In this document: one piece after another, positions 6,197 to 8,987 of the stretch
Layout of the letters: every line of letters begins with the position of its first letter
Position numbering within the stretch: the first letter of the stretch is position 1
Assembly (NCBI GenBank): GCA_964498015.1
Contig: CAZCFT010000090.1
Coordinates: 1 to 8,987, forward strand
Source of the DNA: CAWEZN01 sp964498015
Lineage (GTDB): Bacteria; Zixibacteria; MSB-5A5; GN15; PGXB01
DNA: 8,987 bases
Reading direction: 5' to 3'
The notes under the pieces: generated by a model
Database searches by the model: none
The model's input: the letters and a program-made list of their open reading frames with translations, nothing else
What the model was told of the DNA's origin: nothing
Program-made: the position numbers and the translations under genes

Positions 6197-7225
6197 TTAT
6201 CCCGCCAGCGGGCGATAGATTTCCATTTTCCGCTTAGCCTCTGCAAAGGTTTTGTCGAGACCATATGCCTTTTTGAAGCACTCGTAGGCGTTCTTGTAAT
6301 CGTACTTGTCCATATAATCCAAGCCTTTGGAATAGACTGTGGTCGCGTCAAGCGATTCGGTGCCGCCCTCAATCAAGAGGCTCTTGGTCTGATCGCTCAC
6401 CTGAATATCAAGCTGTTTGGCAAGCTCCCCGACAAGCTCTTTTTCCATCTTGGAGTATTCCGGTTTGCCTTGTTTGTCAACAGAGGCAATTATTTCTGAT
6501 GTTTCCACTTTTACGGCACGGACAATCATACGCGTATTATTATCATCGAGTTGGGTGATGCTCCCGAAAATCATGATCTGTGCGCCGAGGATTTTTCCCA
6601 CTTTCACGGCTGTCGCTTGATCAACCGCTCCGGATTTCTGAAGCTCCAATTCCTTTAGTACGAAATCGATCTTATCGCGCTCGACGACCTTCAAGGCGCT
6701 GATTTTGCCGAAATCATGTTCGAAAAAATCGGCCAGACCTTTGCTTAAGAATCCAAGCTGTTCCTGATATTTGCCGACTGAGAAATTGTCAAATTCCATT
6801 ATGGCGATGGTTTTTAATCCGCTTTCCCCTTCTTTTGTACAGCTGAGAGATTCCTTTGCCTTTAGAATCCGATACCATGTGTCGCGCAATTCCTGAGGCC
6901 AGATTTCGTGAGGCAGTGGAATAACGCATGGTCCGATTTTGGAAATTTTGTCGAGATAACCGACGGCGATTTTGAGAAATTCCTCGCCCTTGGCATAATT
7001 GATGATGCTTAGAACCTCATAGGCCGCGATCGAATCTTTTGACGCCAGATTCGGTTGTTTCAGGCATTCATTGACAACCGCTATCCCGCTGTCAAATTGC
7101 GTTTCGCCATAAAGCTTCAAAGCCTCGGCCAGCTTGTCCGCCACCGAAATTTCCTGCGCCCAGACCGCGGCGGAAATAATCAGTAGGACGGGAACAACCC
7201 TCAAAAGATTTTTGAATGGATTCAT
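6197..7225 (-). CDS. Exported CsgG/TPR-domain protein, paralogue of the downstream lipoprotein
   Basis: This 342-residue protein has a signal peptide with a probable signal-peptidase I site after VWAQ (residues 21-24) and no lipobox, so it should be soluble in the periplasm. Residues about 28-125 are helical and TPR-like (KLAEALKLYGETQFDSGIAV; YLDKISKIGP). The CsgG-like domain spans about 138-285: KTIAIMEFDNF (138-148), SKGLADFF (161-168), LKVVERDKIDFVLKELEL (178-195), VGKILGAQIMIFGSI (209-223) and YSKMEKELVGELAKQL (257-272). A TPR-like hairpin closes the protein (about 296-330, YSKGLDYMDKYDYKNAYECFKKAYGLD). Order and motifs match the downstream lipoprotein, so the pair arose by duplication. 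It is the first gene of the operon, with a strong AAGGAG 5 nt before the ATG and an extended -10 promoter just upstream. The exact role is unknown. A periplasmic adaptor or scaffold is an inference. Confidence 0.88.
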   Translation of the reverse strand: MNPFKNLLRVVPVLLIISAAVWAQEISVADKLAEALKLYGETQFDSGIAVVNECLKQPNLASKDSIAAYEVLSIINYAKGEEFLKIAVGYLDKISKIGPCVIPLPHEIWPQELRDTWYRILKAKESLSCTKEGESGLKTIAIMEFDNFSVGKYQEQLGFLSKGLADFFEHDFGKISALKVVERDKIDFVLKELELQKSGAVDQATAVKVGKILGAQIMIFGSITQLDDNNTRMIVRAVKVETSEIIASVDKQGKPEYSKMEKELVGELAKQLDIQVSDQTKSLLIEGGTESLDATTVYSKGLDYMDKYDYKNAYECFKKAYGLDKTFAEAKRKMEIYRPLAG

Positions 7226-7230
7226 CCTGA

Positions 7231-7236
7231 CTCCTT
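7231..7236 (-). promoter_or_regulatory. Strong ribosome binding site of the first operon gene
   Basis: On the minus strand AAGGAG lies 5 nt before the ATG at 7225, an almost full anti-SD match. It is the best ribosome binding site of the operon. Confidence 0.8.
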
Positions 7237-7251
7237 TGTATAGATTTAACC

Positions 7252-7260
7252 ATTATACCA
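7252..7260 (-). promoter_or_regulatory. Extended -10 promoter of the four-gene operon
   Basis: The minus strand reads TGGTATAAT, a perfect TATAAT (7257-7252) with the TGn extension. No good -35 exists at 16-18 bp (TTCGTT is the best), which is usual for extended -10 promoters. The predicted start of transcription is near 7245, giving a leader of about 20 nt that contains the AAGGAG. It lies in the 63-bp gap between kinase and operon, allowing expression independent of the kinase. Confidence 0.6.
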
Positions 7261-7288
7261 GCTTAATCATATTAAACGAAAGAAAAAT

Positions 7289-8815
7289 TCAATTTTCAAG
7301 ATTAAAAATGACCCGGCTTGTATCGTTTTCGGCAATATTTAACATCGTATCGCGAGGCGAATTCTCGCTTCCCAATTTCACTCTTATTGTGTGGGTTCCT
7401 GTTTTTAGCTTGAAAGTATAGTTTGTCTGTTGCCGTTGCAATGTGCCATCGATGAAAATTTGCGCTCCCTGTGGTTTAGAACCGATAATAACAACCCCGA
7501 CAGCCTCGGGAGTGATTTTTGGCTGGGTGTCTGGATGTTGGGCAGTTTTCTCCGGAAAATGTAGAGTATAATCTTGTCTGAGATTCTGTCCCGCGGCGAG
7601 AATAATCGTGTCAAGAATCTGTTTTTCGATTGATTGGTAATTTTCGATTCGAATATAATGCACTCCCGTGTCGGCCGTTGCCAAGGCCGAATTACTTTGC
7701 CTCGCCGACAAGACATTATCGACATATATATCTCCCGACGGAAAGACGGAAATTTGGAGTTTGCCGGTCGGCTTTACTTGTGGGGCAACAGTTGTGTCGG
7801 TCGGACGGGTAGTTTGCGTGACTTTGACGGCGGAGCTGTCCGTCGTAGAAGTTGACTTTTTTTCTTCTTTTCCGTGAGAGAAAATGAAAATCAGAATTGC
7901 CACCAGAGCGAGACCTGATAAAATACCGGCGATAATAATTTTGGAAACCGGTTTGGGCGGCGGCTTTTGCCCATCAGGTTTGACCAAGACAGTTTCGGCG
8001 GATATTTTTTGTCGGAAAGTGTCTATTTCCTTTTTCATTTCAGCTGAGGAAGCGAATCTGTCTTTAGGCTCTTTTTTTAGGGACTTAAGAATTATCTCTT
8101 CGAGCGGTTTGGGAATGTCCGGGTTAACATCCCGCGGCTTGATAGGGCTGGTGAAGAGCTTGGCATCGCGAATAGCGAATTCATTATCTCCCTTAAAAGG
8201 GAGTTTACCGGTCAACATAAAATATAGGGTAGTACCGACCGCATATATATCGATCTTGGCATAATCGGTTTGATCCGAAGGCACAAACTGCTCCGGGGCC
8301 ATATAGGCGGGTGTTCCGCAAGCGGTGCCGACAGTAGTCAAATTTGGATCGGTTTTAGCCTTGGCGATTCCAAAGTCTATTATTTTCACCCGGTCGGTTT
8401 TATCAACCATGATATTACTCGGTTTGATATCGCGGTGATAAATCCCCTTTTGATGCGCAAAATCCAAAATGTCAAGGACTTCGGAAATGATTCTCAGCGA
8501 TTCCTGAATTGAGATTTTTCCGGACTCCTTGATTTTCTCATCAAGAGTTGAGCCGTCGATATATTCCATGGCGATAACCATTTCCTCGCCATGGTTGAAA
8601 AAATGCTTTATCCGACAGATATTAGGGTGGGCGTCGAGAAGGGCCAATTTGTCCGCCTCCTGCTTGAACCGCTCCACCAGGTTCGGATCGCTGAGGATTT
8701 TAAGAACGACTTTGAGATTTGGTATATCCTTATGGACGGCCAAATAGACTTTAGCCATTCCGCCAGCGCCAATTTTCTTGAGAACATTATAACTGCCGAT
8801 TGATTTTTCTTCCAT
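7289..8815 (-). CDS. Transmembrane Hanks-type Ser/Thr protein kinase with two PEGA domains
   Basis: Numbering is from the ATG at 8815, giving 508 residues. An in-frame ATG at 8878 would add 21 hydrophobic residues with no family resemblance, and MEEKSIGSYNVLKKIG is the usual kinase opening. All key kinase motifs are present: glycine loop GAGGMAKVY (16-24), ATP-binding K39, helix-C E53, catalytic HRDIKPSN (127-134; D129, N134), DFG (147-149), CGTPAYMAPE (166-175), and D189 of DIYAVG. It is an RD kinase and should be active. A proline-rich juxtamembrane stretch (280-289) leads to one transmembrane helix (about 292-313), a Ser/Thr-rich linker (320-350) and two PEGA-type repeats (about 352-418 and 437-506; the second has GSKPQGAQIFIDG). 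The kinase domain faces the cytoplasm and the PEGA repeats face the periplasm, where they probably sense or bind cell-wall or protein ligands. No terminator follows, so transcripts may read into the envelope operon. Confidence 0.93.
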   Translation of the reverse strand: MEEKSIGSYNVLKKIGAGGMAKVYLAVHKDIPNLKVVLKILSDPNLVERFKQEADKLALLDAHPNICRIKHFFNHGEEMVIAMEYIDGSTLDEKIKESGKISIQESLRIISEVLDILDFAHQKGIYHRDIKPSNIMVDKTDRVKIIDFGIAKAKTDPNLTTVGTACGTPAYMAPEQFVPSDQTDYAKIDIYAVGTTLYFMLTGKLPFKGDNEFAIRDAKLFTSPIKPRDVNPDIPKPLEEIILKSLKKEPKDRFASSAEMKKEIDTFRQKISAETVLVKPDGQKPPPKPVSKIIIAGILSGLALVAILIFIFSHGKEEKKSTSTTDSSAVKVTQTTRPTDTTVAPQVKPTGKLQISVFPSGDIYVDNVLSARQSNSALATADTGVHYIRIENYQSIEKQILDTIILAAGQNLRQDYTLHFPEKTAQHPDTQPKITPEAVGVVIIGSKPQGAQIFIDGTLQRQQTNYTFKLKTGTHTIRVKLGSENSPRDTMLNIAENDTSRVIFNLEN

Positions 8816-8823
8816 GACCCAAA

Positions 8824-8851
8824 AATATATGCTTAAAATATCCAAAGGCAA
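8824..8851 (-). promoter_or_regulatory. Possible kinase promoter
   Basis: On the minus strand TTGCCT (8851-8846) and TATATT (8829-8824) are 16 bp apart. Transcription would begin near 8817, making the ATG at 8815 almost leaderless, which would fit the lack of a Shine-Dalgarno there. The sequence is AT-rich, so chance matches are easy. Confidence 0.25.
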
Positions 8852-8911
8852 GGGAAACATCGAATATGGATGAATCATCAGTCCACTGCAGGAATCGCGG
8901 CAATTATAGAC

Positions 8912-8940
8912 TTGACATGCCTTTGGAATTCGCTGATATT
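8912..8940 (+). promoter_or_regulatory. Promoter of the tRNA gene
   Basis: A perfect -35 TTGACA (8912-8917), a 17-bp spacer and a -10 GATATT (8935-8940, 4 of 6) are followed by a GC-rich discriminator, GGGCGGAG, typical of stable-RNA promoters. Transcription should begin near 8947, about 15 nt before the mature tRNA end. The promoter diverges from the kinase gene. Confidence 0.7.
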
Positions 8941-8961
8941 TTGGGCGGAGAATTGAGAGAT

Positions 8962-8987
8962 GCCCCCGTAGCTCATCTGGATAGAGC
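8962..8987 (+). tRNA. 5' part of a tRNA gene (possibly tRNA-Arg), cut by the right window edge
   Basis: The acceptor strand GCCCCCG (8962-8968), TA at positions 8-9, D-stem GCTC (8971-8974), D-loop ATCTGGATA with the invariant GG, and D-stem partner GAGC (8984-8987) give a perfect tRNA 5' half. The anticodon lies outside the window. The CCCGTAGCTCA.CTGGATAGAGC pattern is one I associate with bacterial tRNA-Arg, but other isotypes share it. A strong promoter sits just upstream. Confidence 0.85.

Noticed and set aside
2254..7225. Curli biogenesis locus
   Set aside because: CsgG-like domains are present, but nothing resembles the CsgA/CsgB amyloid repeats or CsgE/CsgF, and the CsgG domains are fused to TPRs.
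7258..7288. Weak AT-rich inverted repeat (TTTAAT/ATTAAG) after the kinase as terminator
   Set aside because: The stem is only 5-6 bp of A-T pairs with no T run on the minus strand, too weak to terminate.
7884..8264. 126-codon plus-strand frame
   Set aside because: It is antisense to the kinase, which has every catalytic motif.
8816..8878. 21-residue N-terminal extension of the kinase from the ATG at 8878
   Set aside because: No Shine-Dalgarno is present, the hydrophobic residues are unlike kinase N-termini, and the stretch overlaps the likely promoter. The ATG at 8815 gives the normal family start.
1..8987. CRISPR array, insertion sequence, riboswitch or integrase
   Set aside because: No regularly spaced repeats, transposase or integrase motifs, or long structured leader were seen.

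Overview
The window looks like chromosomal DNA from a Gram-negative-type (two-membrane) bacterium. It encodes several Sec signal peptides, a clear lipoprotein signal, a predicted outer-membrane beta-barrel and periplasmic CsgG/TPR proteins. GC content appears moderate (roughly mid-40s percent by eye). The mix of a PEGA-domain Ser/Thr kinase, CsgG-TPR proteins and a cohesin-like/Ig-like/DUF2135 surface protein recalls FCB-related candidate phyla such as Zixibacteria. That placement is only an impression from gene style, because no rRNA or other marker gene is present.

Layout. (1) Positions 1-1952, plus strand: the 3' part of a membrane protein whose frame runs off the left edge, and 36 bp later a small exported protein. 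(2) Positions 1953-2253: a convergent intergenic region with a plus-strand terminator at 1981-2011, a palindromic element of a widely dispersed type at 2081-2110, and a minus-strand terminator at 2198-2225. (3) Positions 2254-7225, minus strand: a compact four-gene operon in the order CsgG/TPR exported protein, CsgG/TPR lipoprotein, outer-membrane beta-barrel, multidomain surface protein. Gaps are 21 nt, an 11-bp overlap, and about 15 nt. An extended -10 promoter lies at 7252-7257. (4) Positions 7289 to about 8815, minus strand: a transmembrane Hanks-type Ser/Thr kinase with two periplasmic PEGA repeats, 63 nt upstream of the operon. (5) Positions 8912-8987, plus strand: a consensus-like promoter followed by the first 26 nt of a tRNA cut by the right edge.

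How the genes may work together. The four operon products are all predicted to be exported and occupy successive envelope positions: periplasm, lipid-anchored, outer-membrane barrel, and surface or periplasmic binding protein. The two CsgG-type proteins are paralogues sharing a TPR-like/CsgG/TPR plan, and only one is lipidated. The kinase faces the cytoplasm and carries presumed peptidoglycan- or protein-binding PEGA domains outside. No convincing terminator separates it from the operon, so signalling and envelope assembly may be coupled. This is the most interesting unit in the window. Its function cannot be named from sequence alone.
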